A stretch of DNA of 41,775 bases from positions 1 to 41,775 of the forward strand of contig PMHV01000057.1 of assembly GCA_003156805.1 (NCBI GenBank), in the 5' to 3' direction. The translations under genes were made by a program, and so were the position numbers. The notes below the pieces were generated by a model, which was not told the origin of the DNA, searched no databases, and saw only the letters and a program-made list of their open reading frames with translations. Source of the DNA: Acidobacteriaceae bacterium (lineage in GTDB: Bacteria > Acidobacteriota > Terriglobia > Terriglobales > Acidobacteriaceae). How positions within the stretch are numbered: position 1 is the stretch's first letter; the number at the start of each line of letters is the position of its first letter. Of the stretch, positions 8,055 through 15,128 are shown one piece after another.

Positions 8055-8102
8055 AAAAAATCGGGGCTGAAAGTAGTGACCCTAATCGCCACTTTCAACC
8101 CC
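8055..8102 (+). repeat. Motif copy 2 plus inverted repeat after the third GloVer gene
   Basis: AAAAAATCGGGGCTG (8055-8069) repeats the motif at 6677-6691. It overlaps an inverted repeat: GGGGCTGAAAGT (8063-8074) pairs with ACTTTCAACCCC (8091-8102) with one mismatch and a 16-nt loop. It could terminate or protect the GloVer transcript, but no T-run follows. The rest of 7987-8281 shows no gene. Confidence 0.5.
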
Positions 8103-8281
8103 GTCTCCCAGGTTCTGTGGTAGGTGAAACGAGTATGCGTCACACTCGGCATTCCCCACAAGATCACCAAGGTTATTGTCCTAAAGTAACCCCAGTCCTC
8201 GCCGCAGAAAACGGCGGCACAACTTTACAGTTCTCGGTTCTCACTCTGGCGACTGACAACCGGCAACTGGCAACTGCTTCC

Positions 8282-8938
8282 CTACTTCGTCGTCACCAGC
8301 GAATGCGTAATCGCGTGGACCGACAGCGCAATCCGGTTCTGCACGCCTACTTTCCGCATCAGCTTCGCCACGTGCGCCTTCACCGTGCGTTCCTCGATCC
8401 CTAACTGCCCGCCAATCTCTTTGTTCGACCGTCCCGCCACCAGCATCTCCAGCACTTCTTTTTCGCGGTCGGTAAATGTCACGCGCCCCGCCGGAAAAAT
8501 TCGTCCCGGCGACGATGACACGCGCTCAATGAACATCGAAAGCACATGCCGGGGCGCCCACACCGATCCTTGATTCACAATCCGGATCGCCTGCGCAAAC
8601 TCAGCCGGCGAAGCCGCCTCGTCCACATATCCTTTCGCTCCCGATGCGATCGCCTTCAAAATCGTTTCCTCGTCAATCCCGGAGCCCGTCACAATAATCC
8701 GCAAATCCGGACGCGTCGCCTTCAGGCTCGCCATCACATCGAACAGATTCTGTCCAGAACGGTTTCCCAGCAAGATCAAATCCACGTTGGGCAGTGTCGA
8801 AATCTCCGGCAGGCACGCCGAAATTAGTTCGAACTCGGGCTCGGAATCGAACAGCGCGCGGAATCCCACAAAGCGCAACGGATCGCTTTCCACCACGGCA
8901 ATTCGGATAATCGGTTTTCTCGCCACTGCTGCTTTCAT
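8282..8938 (-). CDS. LuxR/NarL-type response regulator lacking the phospho-accepting Asp
   Basis: A 218-residue protein: receiver domain (about 10-125) and a LuxR-type helix-turn-helix (about 152-212, 'FTDREKEVLEMLVAGRSNKEIGGQLGIEERTVKAHVAKLMRKVGV'). The acidic pocket E17/D19, T84 and the conserved Lys ('SGAKGYV', K102) are present. The phospho-acceptor position is changed: NarL reads DLILLD, here it is D53-LILL-G58, so the acceptor Asp is a glycine. Such atypical receivers usually work without phosphorylation, by ligand binding or constitutive dimerisation. It is monocistronic, divergent from the leader/pilin-like gene at 9035-9561; no partner kinase is adjacent. Confidence 0.88.
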   Translation of the reverse strand: MKAAVARKPIIRIAVVESDPLRFVGFRALFDSEPEFELISACLPEISTLPNVDLILLGNRSGQNLFDVMASLKATRPDLRIIVTGSGIDEETILKAIASGAKGYVDEAASPAEFAQAIRIVNQGSVWAPRHVLSMFIERVSSSPGRIFPAGRVTFTDREKEVLEMLVAGRSNKEIGGQLGIEERTVKAHVAKLMRKVGVQNRIALSVHAITHSLVTTK

Positions 8939-9034
8939 AGTTTTCCCTGATAGGATTCGAATGCTTACTTAGAGCATAGTCATACATCGGCTACATTCAA
9001 AGAGAAGTGACGGAAGGGAAATTACGGGAGTAAC

Positions 9035-9070
9035 ATGGAAATCATCCCAGATCGGGCGGCTTTGGCATGA
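9035..9070 (+). CDS. Candidate 11-residue leader peptide (MEIIPDRAALA)
   Basis: ATG at 9035 lies 4 bases after a strong GGGAG site (ACGGGAGTAACATG). The frame encodes MEIIPDRAALA and its TGA (9068-9070) overlaps the ATG (9067-9069) of the next gene in an ATGA junction. The next gene has no good ribosome-binding site of its own, so it may be translated by coupling from this short ORF. No amino acid is enriched as in attenuator leaders. Evidence is sequence geometry only. Confidence 0.45.
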   Translation: MEIIPDRAALA

Positions 9071-9561
9071 GACAGAACCATTTCTCCATGCAATACGCAA
9101 ATCCGCGACACCTAAACCAATGCACGCTCGCGCGCTCTCTGGCTGCGTTACTGGTAGCAAGTGCACTGCTCGCCGCGAGTGCATTGCTCGCCTCCGCTCA
9201 GACTTCCGCACCCTATCAGCCCAAATTCCCCGGCGATCCTGCCCGCTCCGAGTCCGAAGCCGCCGCCCTGGCCTACATGCGCGTCGTTCTGCGCGCCCAG
9301 CACCGCTTCGAAAAGCAGTACGGCCACTTCGCAACTTCTCTCACTGAGCTCGTCCACTCCGGTTCCTTCACCAAGCGCATGGTCAACCCTGACCGCGGCG
9401 ACTACACCGCCAGCTTCCAGGGCAAGAAAGACAGCTTCGTCCTCACCATGACGCCCAAACAGCTCGACGCCCAGCACCGCTCCTTCTACGCCGAAGACGA
9501 CGGAAAAATCCACGCCGAAGAAACCAAACCCGCCGACGCGGATTCGCCCCTCGTGAAGTAA
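9067..9561 (+). CDS. Secreted pilin-like hypothetical protein
   Basis: A 164-residue protein with a signal peptide containing a repeated SALLAASALLAS segment. The mature part begins near 'QTSAPYQPKFPGDPARSE'. Then comes a helix 'EAAALAYMRVVLRAQHRFEKQYGHFATSLTEL' and a beta-rich tail ('DYTASFQGKKDSFVLTMTP', 'RSFYAEDDGKIHAEE'). This order (helix with xxYxxxYGxxxxSLxxL, then small beta domain with 'RxFYxDxxGxI') resembles the soluble part of type IV pilin/pseudopilin-like proteins of Acidobacteriota, but the prepilin peptidase signal is absent. Start at 9067 overlaps the leader stop; ATG 9088 is an alternative. Function unknown. Confidence 0.7.
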   Translation: MRQNHFSMQYANPRHLNQCTLARSLAALLVASALLAASALLASAQTSAPYQPKFPGDPARSESEAAALAYMRVVLRAQHRFEKQYGHFATSLTELVHSGSFTKRMVNPDRGDYTASFQGKKDSFVLTMTPKQLDAQHRSFYAEDDGKIHAEETKPADADSPLVK

Positions 9562-9615
9562 GCCCGATGTGGCAACAACGGAAAAAACGTTAGAATGGAA
9601 TCTCACGGAGGAATC

Positions 9616-10077
9616 ATGTCGACATCTATCGGCGCACCCGCGCCCGAATTCACGCTCAAGAATCAAGATCAGAAGGAAGTAAAGCTCAGCGATTTCCGCG
9701 GTAAGAAGCGCGTGGTCCTGGTCTTCTATCCGCTCGACTGGAGCCCCACCTGCACCCAGGAGCACGCTTGCCTGGTCAACGGCATGAAGCAATTCGAGCA
9801 GCTCGAAGCGCAGATCCTCGGTCTCAGCGTCGACAGCGCCTGGTCGCACAAGGCCTACGCCGAGAAGATGAATATCCACTACCCGCTGCTCGCCGATTTT
9901 CAACCGCGCGGCGCCGTGGGCGCAAAGTACGGCGTCTACCTCGATGACAAAGGCATCACCGGCCGCGCCATCTTCATCGTCGACCGCAATGGCAACCTCG
10001 CCTGGCAAAAGATTTACGACATCCCCGTCGTGCCGGACATCGGCGAAGTCTCAAAAGCCCTGGCTGGAGTGAAGTGA
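9616..10077 (+). CDS. Peroxiredoxin (AhpC/TSA, AhpE/BCP-like)
   Basis: A 153-residue thioredoxin-fold peroxidase. ATG at 9616 follows CGGAGGAATC. '[43 protein letters not shown]' is the redoxin/AhpC start; the peroxidatic cysteine lies in 'SPTCTQE' in place of the usual PxxxCT/PVCT, and a second cysteine four residues later ('HACL') could resolve as in BCP-type enzymes. '[28 protein letters not shown]' and '[15 protein letters not shown]' complete the fold. It would reduce hydroperoxides in the cytosol using a thioredoxin-like donor. A single-gene unit; a short GAAGTGA-type repetition (10071-10104) begins at its stop. Confidence 0.9.
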   Translation: MSTSIGAPAPEFTLKNQDQKEVKLSDFRGKKRVVLVFYPLDWSPTCTQEHACLVNGMKQFEQLEAQILGLSVDSAWSHKAYAEKMNIHYPLLADFQPRGAVGAKYGVYLDDKGITGRAIFIVDRNGNLAWQKIYDIPVVPDIGEVSKALAGVK

Positions 10078-10127
10078 TCGAAGTGAAATAACTGAAGTGA
10101 AATGCTCCGCCGATGCACCTAAGAGGG

Positions 10128-10198
10128 CTGCCCCATCCTTGTCTTGCCGTTCTTTGGCGAGACAGAGCCTGCCCTGAGCGAAGCCGAAGGGGTGGGGA
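10128..10198. repeat. REP-like hairpin element downstream of the peroxiredoxin gene
   Basis: The region reads GCTGCCCCATCC, a hairpin GTCTTGCC/GGCGAGAC (10141-10148 and 10156-10163), then CCTGAGCGAAGCCGAAGG and GGGTGGGGA that partly pairs back with the start. CCTGAGCGAAGC is shared with the element at 13713-13771. It lies between two convergent genes and may act as a terminator or REP sequence. Confidence 0.5.
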
Positions 10199-10209
10199 TT
10201 TTGATCTCT

Positions 10210-10938
10210 CTAACTCCCCGGCTTGATCTCCTCCGCGCCCCCACCGTGATAAATCACCACCAGCGGCTTGCCGCCGTTCGGATAGCGCACCGTCTTCTCA
10301 TCCGACGACGCACCCGTATCCGGAACCCCCATGCCTACGGCGAAATCCGCCTGCAGTTCATTCATCCCCGGCTTCACTTCATGCTGCGCCACCGCCTGCC
10401 ACACATCCGCCGGCCAATGCTTGTAGAGATCGTGCGGATCCTCGACGTAAAACATCTCATCCGAATAAATCTTGTACTGCCCATCGGCCTCAAATCCAAT
10501 CGGCACCGCGTAACTCTTTCCTTCTTGCTGAAACACCGCCATCACTTGCAGTCGACTTCCCGCACCCGGCGGAGTTGCCGTCACCACATCTTTGATTTCC
10601 AGCCGCTCGATCGGCCCCAGCAATCCGCCCTCGTGCGCAAAATCCACGCGACGCGCCACCGCATCGTAGCCATAATACGTATACCGATATCCTTCCTTCA
10701 CCCAAACCGGCTGCTGGGTCAACTGCTTCGCCGACTTCAAATCGTACGGATAAAGTTTTTTCGGCGTGACGTAGTAGTCGGCATTCGCATACCCGGCGTT
10801 CTTCGCCTGCTGCTGTTTCTGTGCCGCAAGATTTTCCTCATGCCGCCGGTAAAGAATGTATCCCGCGCGCAAGCCTCCCACCACAATGGCCAGCGCCAGC
10901 GCGATTTGAATCCTCTGCTTCGCTTCTGCACTCATCAT
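10210..10938 (-). CDS. Membrane-anchored hypothetical protein with BamE/SmpA-like C-terminus
   Basis: A 242-residue protein. One N-terminal transmembrane helix (IQIALALAIVVGGLRAGYIL) is followed by RRHEE and a charged linker, then a periplasmic domain of about 190 residues rich in Tyr. The C-terminal piece 'VWQAVAQHEVKPGMNELQADFAVGMG' followed by 'TVRYPNGGKPLVVIYHGGGAEEI' resembles the short SmpA/BamE-type fold (xGMxxxEVxxxxGxP ... YxxGxxxVxFxxG), but this is a weak pattern match. No enzyme motif is seen. It starts ATG-ATG at 10938/10935 and is convergent with the peroxiredoxin. Function unknown. Confidence 0.65.
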   Translation of the reverse strand: MMSAEAKQRIQIALALAIVVGGLRAGYILYRRHEENLAAQKQQQAKNAGYANADYYVTPKKLYPYDLKSAKQLTQQPVWVKEGYRYTYYGYDAVARRVDFAHEGGLLGPIERLEIKDVVTATPPGAGSRLQVMAVFQQEGKSYAVPIGFEADGQYKIYSDEMFYVEDPHDLYKHWPADVWQAVAQHEVKPGMNELQADFAVGMGVPDTGASSDEKTVRYPNGGKPLVVIYHGGGAEEIKPGS

Positions 10939-11107
10939 GCGCCCAAAACTCTATCAGATCGCCCGCCGAAGACGAATCCAATTTGCATGAAGTCTGCGGT
11001 ACACTGAATGCAGGAGCGAACGCACCAGGGTTGAAGTGCGCCGGAAGCTGGTCGAGCACGCCGGAAACCGGGCGCCCGAAGCAGCAAGCTCGCGGAGAGA
11101 ATTGCAA

Positions 11108-11473
11108 ATGCCAGTCACCGAACAAGACGTCCTGAGCGCGCTAAAAAGCTGCTACGACCCCGAGATCCCCGTCAACATCGTCGACCTCGGCCTCATCTAC
11201 ACCGTGAACTTCGCGCCCGTCGCCGCCGATCCGAACCCCGCCGACATCGACAATGCCGACCCGCACGGCAACGGCGCCAAGCAAGACGTCACCGTCGATA
11301 TGACCCTCACCGCCCAGGGCTGTCCCGAGCACGTCAACATCAGCGCGCAAGTCAAGTCGCGGCTCGAGCAGTTGCCCGGCATCCGCAACGCCAGCGTCAA
11401 CATTGTCTGGAGTCCGCCCTGGACCCCCGAGCGTCTCAGCCCCGACGCCAGAAAACAACTCGGCATCGAGTGA
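11108..11473 (+). CDS. SufT/MIP18-family Fe-S assembly protein (DUF59)
   Basis: A 121-residue protein beginning 'MPVTEQDVLSALKSCYDPEI', followed by the family hallmark 'PVNIVDLGLIYTV' and 'MTLTAQGCPEHVNIS' with the conserved cysteine, ending with 'VNIVWSPPWTPERLSPDARK'. These are the MIP18/SufT/PaaD motifs; members help insert or mature Fe-S clusters. The strand between the two motifs carries an unusual ~25-residue polar insert (VAADPNPADIDNADPHGNGA). ATG at 11108 follows GCGGAGAG; the frame extends upstream without support. A 7-unit heptamer array begins 9 bp after the stop. The symbol sufT is plausible, but no other suf gene is nearby. Confidence 0.85.
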   Translation: MPVTEQDVLSALKSCYDPEIPVNIVDLGLIYTVNFAPVAADPNPADIDNADPHGNGAKQDVTVDMTLTAQGCPEHVNISAQVKSRLEQLPGIRNASVNIVWSPPWTPERLSPDARKQLGIE

Positions 11474-11482
11474 AGAAAGAGC

Positions 11483-11619
11483 GGACCTCAGACCCCGGAC
11501 CTTGGACCTCAGACCTCAGACCTCGGCCCTCAGCCAACACGCCGGTGCTGCCCGCAACAGCTCTGAACCCAAGGTCTAAGGTCCGAGGTCTGAGGTCCAA
11601 GGTCCAAGGTCTGAGGTCC
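11483..11619. repeat. Fold-back heptamer arrays: 7 x 7 bp, 39-bp spacer, 7 x 7 bp inverted
   Basis: Left arm 11483-11531 is exactly seven heptamers (GGACCTC AGACCCC...), right arm 11571-11619 exactly seven in reverse orientation (AAGGTCT AAGGTCC...). The arms can pair over 49 bp with about 42 matches around a 39-nt loop. The arms begin 9 bp after the stop of the SufT-like gene and 6 bp after the stop of the convergent minus-strand gene at 11626. Likely a shared 3' structure for both convergent transcripts; no T-tract. Same unit family as 1352-1386 and 2365-2392. Confidence 0.85.
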
Positions 11620-11625
11620 GCTTTC

Positions 11626-11901
11626 CTACCCAATCTCATCCCACGCATCCACGGCGCTCTGTCCAGCCGCAGACGTAATTCGCTTGCCGGCGCGTGCGGC
11701 CATTTCCATCACGCGCATACCGCGATCGAAATAATCCGGCAACGACCTCCGCACTTTCTCAAAGTTCTCCGGATACTCCGACGCCAGCACCGCCAACCCC
11801 ACGCCCGTGGCCAGAATTCCCGCCACATGTCTCCTCCTGATAAACAGAATCGCCGCCGCCCCGATCGATCCCGTAACCACCGCCTTCTTCCAGTTGTCCA
11901 T
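11626..11901 (-). CDS. Small membrane-associated hypothetical protein
   Basis: A 91-residue protein. ATG at 11899-11901 has the strong site GAGGGGGAAT just upstream; longer frames have none. The protein is 'MDNWKKAVVTGSIGAAAILF' with a basic RRRH, a second hydrophobic stretch (VAGILATGVGLAVLA), then an amphipathic charged helix ending 'AAGQSAVDAWDEIG'. Two short membrane segments with a cytosolic tail are likely. No family is recognised. It is divergent from the DmpA-type peptidase and convergent with the SufT-like gene, sharing the fold-back repeat at its 3' end. Confidence 0.65.
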   Translation of the reverse strand: MDNWKKAVVTGSIGAAAILFIRRRHVAGILATGVGLAVLASEYPENFEKVRRSLPDYFDRGMRVMEMAARAGKRITSAAGQSAVDAWDEIG

Positions 11902-12022
11902 ATTCCCCCTCGAAAGAACTTCCTCCAGAAAATGTTCCTGCTGAAAATTTTGCCCTCCCGAAAAAGCTCCCAAGAAACATCCCGAGAGAGCGATTATACT
12001 TCCTCGTTCCCTCGGAGGCTTC

Positions 12023-13249
12023 ATGTCCCAGCACTGCGCAAGCCGCGCCGCCGTTGCCTCGCTGATCTTCACTCTGACGTTCGCCGCTCTGACGCTCGCC
12101 GTCTCCGCTCAAACCAAGCCCCGCGCCCGCGATCTGGGCGTTCCCTTCGACGGCACGCCCGGCCCCAACAACGCCATCACCGACGTTGCCGGCGTCGAGG
12201 TCGGCCACACCACGCTCATCTCCGGCAGCGGCAAACTTGAAGTCGGCAAGGGACCGGTGCGCACCGGCGTCACCGCCATTCATCCCCGCGGCAAAACCTC
12301 CAACGACGCGGTCTTCGCCGCCTGGTTCACCCTCAACGGCAACGGCGAGATGACCGGCACCACCTGGGTCGACGATTCCGGCTTCCTCAACGGCCCCGTG
12401 ATGATCACCAACACGCACAGCGTCGGCGTGGTGCGCGACGCCGTCATCGCCTGGAAAGTCAAGCGCGGCGAGCCCGACATGGAAGGCTATTGGTGGTCGC
12501 TGCCCGTCGTCGCCGAAACCTGGGACGGCTGGCTCAACGACATCAACGGCTTCCACGTCCATCCCGAAGACGCTTTCCATGCCCTCGACGTCGCCCACTC
12601 CGGCCCGGTGGAAGAAGGCAACGTCGGCGGCGGCACCGGCATGATCTGCAACGAATTCAAAGGCGGCATCGGCACTTCCTCCCGCGTGCTCGACGCTAAA
12701 GCTGGCGGCTATACCGTCGGCGTCCTCGTGCAGTGCAACTACGGACGCCGCGATCAGCTCCGCATCGCCGGCGTTCCCGTCGGCAAAGAAATTCCCGAGC
12801 ATCCCGCCTACGGCAACGATGACGATACCGGCTCTATCATCGTCATCGTCGCCACCGACGCTCCGCTCATCCCCACGCAGCTCAAGCGCGTCGCCAAAAA
12901 AGTTTCGCTCGGCCTCGGCCGCGACGGCAGCTACTCCGGCGACGGCTCCGGCGACATTTTTCTCGCCTTCTCCACCGCCAATCCCGGTGCTGATAAACAA
13001 AGCCCCGATAAACAAAGCGCCGATAAACAAAGCTCCGGCGGCGCCAACCCATTGCGCCAGTTCACCATGCTGCCCAACGATTCTCTCGACCCCATTTTTC
13101 TCGCCACCGTGCAAGCCACCGAAGAAGCCGTGGTCAACGCCATGGTCGCCGCCGAAACCATGAAAGGCATCGACGATCACGAAGTGATCGCCCTGCCCCA
13201 CGACCGCCTCCGCGAAGTGTTGAAAAAATACAACCGCCTCGCCAAGTGA
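12023..13249 (+). CDS. Secreted P1-family (DmpA/BapA, S58) aminopeptidase
   Basis: A 408-residue protein with a signal peptide (LIFTLTFAALTLAVSAQ). The DmpA fold is evident: 'PGPNNAITDVAGVEVGHTTL', 'TGVTAIHPRG', 'TNTHSVGVVRDA', 'EEGNVGGGTGMICNEFKGGIGTSSR', 'VGVLVQCNYGRRDQLRIAGVPVG' and 'DDDTGSIIVIVATDAPL'. Family members self-cleave before the nucleophilic Ser; here the site would be G270-S271, giving alpha and beta chains. The enzymes release N-terminal residues, including D- or beta-amino acids. ATG 12023 has CTCGGAGGCTTC upstream. Odd: a DKQS-type triple repeat at residues ~324-336 inserted in the beta chain, and a 13-bp array starting at the stop. Confidence 0.9.
   Translation: MSQHCASRAAVASLIFTLTFAALTLAVSAQTKPRARDLGVPFDGTPGPNNAITDVAGVEVGHTTLISGSGKLEVGKGPVRTGVTAIHPRGKTSNDAVFAAWFTLNGNGEMTGTTWVDDSGFLNGPVMITNTHSVGVVRDAVIAWKVKRGEPDMEGYWWSLPVVAETWDGWLNDINGFHVHPEDAFHALDVAHSGPVEEGNVGGGTGMICNEFKGGIGTSSRVLDAKAGGYTVGVLVQCNYGRRDQLRIAGVPVGKEIPEHPAYGNDDDTGSIIVIVATDAPLIPTQLKRVAKKVSLGLGRDGSYSGDGSGDIFLAFSTANPGADKQSPDKQSADKQSSGGANPLRQFTMLPNDSLDPIFLATVQATEEAVVNAMVAAETMKGIDDHEVIALPHDRLREVLKKYNRLAK
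12992..13036 (+). repeat. 15-bp in-frame tandem repeat (DKQSx x3) in the P1 peptidase
   Basis: GATAAACAAAGC recurs at 12992, 13007 and 13022, with a 15-bp period. It encodes DKQSP-DKQSA-DKQSS. It is AT-richer than the surrounding coding DNA and falls in a surface-loop-like insert of the predicted beta chain. Length variation between strains would be expected. Confidence 0.75.
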
Positions 13250-13336
13250 CGGGGCGAAGTGACCGGGCGAAGTGACCGGGCGAAGTGACCGGGCGAAGTG
13301 ACCGGGCGAAGTGACCAGGCGAAGTGACCAGGATGA
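13246..13336 (+). repeat. 13-bp tandem array (GTGACCGGGCGAA), 7 units, overlapping the stop codon
   Basis: Seven head-to-tail 13-bp units run from 13246 to 13336. Unit 1 (GTGACGGGGCGAA) contains the TGA stop of the P1 peptidase; units 2-5 are identical; units 6-7 drift (GTGACCAGGCGAA, GTGACCAGGATGA). No spacers, so not CRISPR. The array seems seeded from the terminal codons of the gene. Confidence 0.85.
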
Positions 13337-13477
13337 CGCGAGCGCGCGAACCGCCTGTGTGCGTTCCCGCTTTGGAACTCCCCCTTCGCTCCACAGCCGC
13401 ACTTTCGACTCCTCACCGTCGTGCGCCCGGCTCTCCGGCTAAGGGATTACACTCGAATTGTGAAACGACACTACACC

Positions 13478-13675
13478 ATGGCGCACGTCAAGGGCGGCGT
13501 GAAGTTTACCTGCGCGCGCTGCGCCCACAACGTCAACACTTTCGATTTCGACCCCCGCGACGGCAACCTCCGCACCCAGGCCGCCACCGCCATCAATCTC
13601 CACGCCACCAAAGTCCACCACGAACCCGTAATGTTCTCCTCCCTCGACACCCAGCAGCGCATCTGGCGCACCTGA
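13478..13675 (+). CDS. Small CxxC protein, possible zinc ribbon
   Basis: From ATG 13478 a 65-residue protein: 'MAHVKGGVKFTCARCAHNVN', then 'TFDFDPRDGNLRTQAATAIN', then 'LHATKVHHEPVMFSSLDTQ'. One CxxC plus a downstream H-x(5)-HH cluster could bind one metal ion. The in-frame GTG at 13460 is an alternative start; neither has a clear Shine-Dalgarno site, though AAGGGA precedes the GTG. The family is not recognised. It follows the 13-bp array and precedes a REP-like element, so it may be expressed alone. Confidence 0.5.
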   Translation: MAHVKGGVKFTCARCAHNVNTFDFDPRDGNLRTQAATAINLHATKVHHEPVMFSSLDTQQRIWRT

Positions 13676-13712
13676 CCTCCGCGCTTCAAATTCCCGCCGC
13701 CCCGACCAAGTT

Positions 13713-13771
13713 GTCATCCTGAGCGAAGCGAGACATTGGCGAAGCCAATGGCCCGCGCAGCCGAAGGATCC
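13713..13771. repeat. REP-like element D, copy 1 (CATCCTGAGCGAAGCGAG ... GAAGGATCC)
   Basis: GTCATCCTGAGCGAAGCGAG begins the element and CCGAAGGATCC ends it; inside is the hairpin CATTGGC-GAA-GCCAATG (13734-13750). Reverse-oriented relatives lie at 23364-23411 and 24857-24920 with different inner hairpins but the same ends (GGATCCTTCG ... CTCAGGATGAC). Intergenic, before the ATPase-nuclease gene. Confidence 0.7.
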
Positions 13772-13943
13772 CTGTATCTCGGTGCAACCGTCGGCCCCGC
13801 AAGGAGTTTCTACCCAGAGGGGCGTAGAGCGGACACTCTTTTCCGCTGCCTTTCGCGCCCCACTCCGTGCCCCCTCAACCCCACGAAAGTGGCTGGCATT
13901 TCCTCCCTGCAAAGAGTAAAAAGGAACCTCAACTGTGAAGGGG

Positions 13944-13964
13944 GGCCACGGCAACGCCGTGGCC
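13944..13964 (+). terminator. GC-rich hairpin followed by a short T-rich run
   Basis: GGCCACGGC-AAC-GCCGTGGCC is a perfect 9-bp stem with a 3-nt loop, followed by TTTGTCTT. It looks like a rho-independent terminator for plus-strand transcription, though the T-run is imperfect. Its presence makes a start at the GTG 13935 for the next gene unlikely. Confidence 0.55.
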
Positions 13965-14018
13965 TTTGTCTTGGAGCCGAAGAACAGCAGGAAAGCACAG
14001 CGTCGAGGATCCAAGTAC

Positions 14019-15128
14019 ATGGCAAAAGTCCAGTCCGGCCATCTCGCAAATCCCCTATCGAAGAAGTCTTTTGGGAGCGCCAAGCTAGGGCAGTCCTTCG
14101 CAGAACACGACTTGATTCGGAACAACCCGAGCCTCTTTGTCGAAACTCCCGCAATACGATCAGCTCGGGACGTAACCTCGGGCAGGTGCTTCTACATTGG
14201 GAGGCGAGGAACCGGCAAGACCGCAATAACATTTTACTTGCGTGAAAAATATCCGAAGAACAGCCTCATAGTGTTGCCAAAACTTATGACATCGGGCGAC
14301 GCGTTTCTCTCGTACGACTGGGACAAGAGAGTGCATCAAAAGCCATTCAACACGCTCGTATCGAGCTTCGTAAGAGCTTTACTGGACGAGGCAGTGTCGG
14401 AGTGGAAGCGGCAGGGGCTCTTTACGTTCAGAAGCTCGGAGGAAAGCCAGCTCACCAGAGAACGCCGCCACATTGAGCACTCGGAGTTCGATCTCAGGCT
14501 GCTGAGCTTCATCGAAGAAGGATTTGGCCATCTGAGGAACGCTAACAACAAGGAGTGGCTTCAATTTCGCAACCTCCCCGCCAAACTCGCTGTGGAAATC
14601 GACGACGAGTGCGGCACCCAGCAGAGATACCAACAGTTCATCTTGATAGACCGACTCGATGACGAATGGGACAGCTCGGATAACGCAGTCGTGTTAGTCA
14701 TAGCGCTGATGCACGCATGCATCGAAATTCGGGCCGCAACCCGATCAGTTATGCCGATCGTGTTCCTACGGTCTAACGTTTTCGACCGGGTGCGCGAACT
14801 CGACGGCGAGTTCTCGAGACTTGAGACCTCCCTCGTCTCACTGGACTGGACGCGAGAACTCCTGCGCGAGCTCGTCGAGCGCCGACTTAACGACGGGCTA
14901 ATTTCCAAGTATGCCGTGGACGGGACAACCTGGAAGGCGTTCTTTCACGGAGACTCGGACGACAGCGAGGAGCGGGTCTTCACCTACTGTCAATACAGGC
15001 CGCGCGACGTGTTGTTGTATGCGTCAACCGCGCTCGGGCTTGCGCAGTCCCACCAGCGTGCCCAAATACACGTGGAAGACCTAGAGAAGCGCGACGCTCA
15101 TTCTCCGAAAACAGGCTCAAGGAGCTAG
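14019..15128 (+). CDS. Sll1717-like P-loop ATPase, N-terminal part of a frameshifted ATPase-nuclease
   Basis: From ATG 14019 (GAGGAT 8 bases upstream) the frame encodes a P-loop ATPase. Walker A is GRRGTGKTAI (residues 61-70), Walker B is FILIDRLDDEW (207-217), and 'YCQYRPRDVLLYASTALGLA' lies near the end. These fit the 'P-loop ATPase, Sll1717 family', related to STAND/KAP-like NTPases. After about codon 357 (nt 15089) the frame becomes nonsense (RDAHSPKTGSRS) and stops at 15128. The -1 frame continues the expected protein (ARRSFSENRLKELGDEYA). So one gene of about 691 codons is broken by a one-base loss, a sequencing error, or less likely by recoding. Base composition looks less GC-rich than its neighbours, suggesting transfer. 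Confidence 0.75.
   Translation: MAKVQSGHLANPLSKKSFGSAKLGQSFAEHDLIRNNPSLFVETPAIRSARDVTSGRCFYIGRRGTGKTAITFYLREKYPKNSLIVLPKLMTSGDAFLSYDWDKRVHQKPFNTLVSSFVRALLDEAVSEWKRQGLFTFRSSEESQLTRERRHIEHSEFDLRLLSFIEEGFGHLRNANNKEWLQFRNLPAKLAVEIDDECGTQQRYQQFILIDRLDDEWDSSDNAVVLVIALMHACIEIRAATRSVMPIVFLRSNVFDRVRELDGEFSRLETSLVSLDWTRELLRELVERRLNDGLISKYAVDGTTWKAFFHGDSDDSEERVFTYCQYRPRDVLLYASTALGLAQSHQRAQIHVEDLEKRDAHSPKTGSRS

Noticed and set aside
13246-13336. Possible CRISPR array
   Set aside because: 13-bp units directly abut each other with no spacers, so it is a simple tandem array.
15080-15095. Programmed -1 ribosomal frameshifting in the ATPase-nuclease gene
   Set aside because: No canonical slippery heptamer or clear downstream pseudoknot at the switch point; a lost base is simpler.
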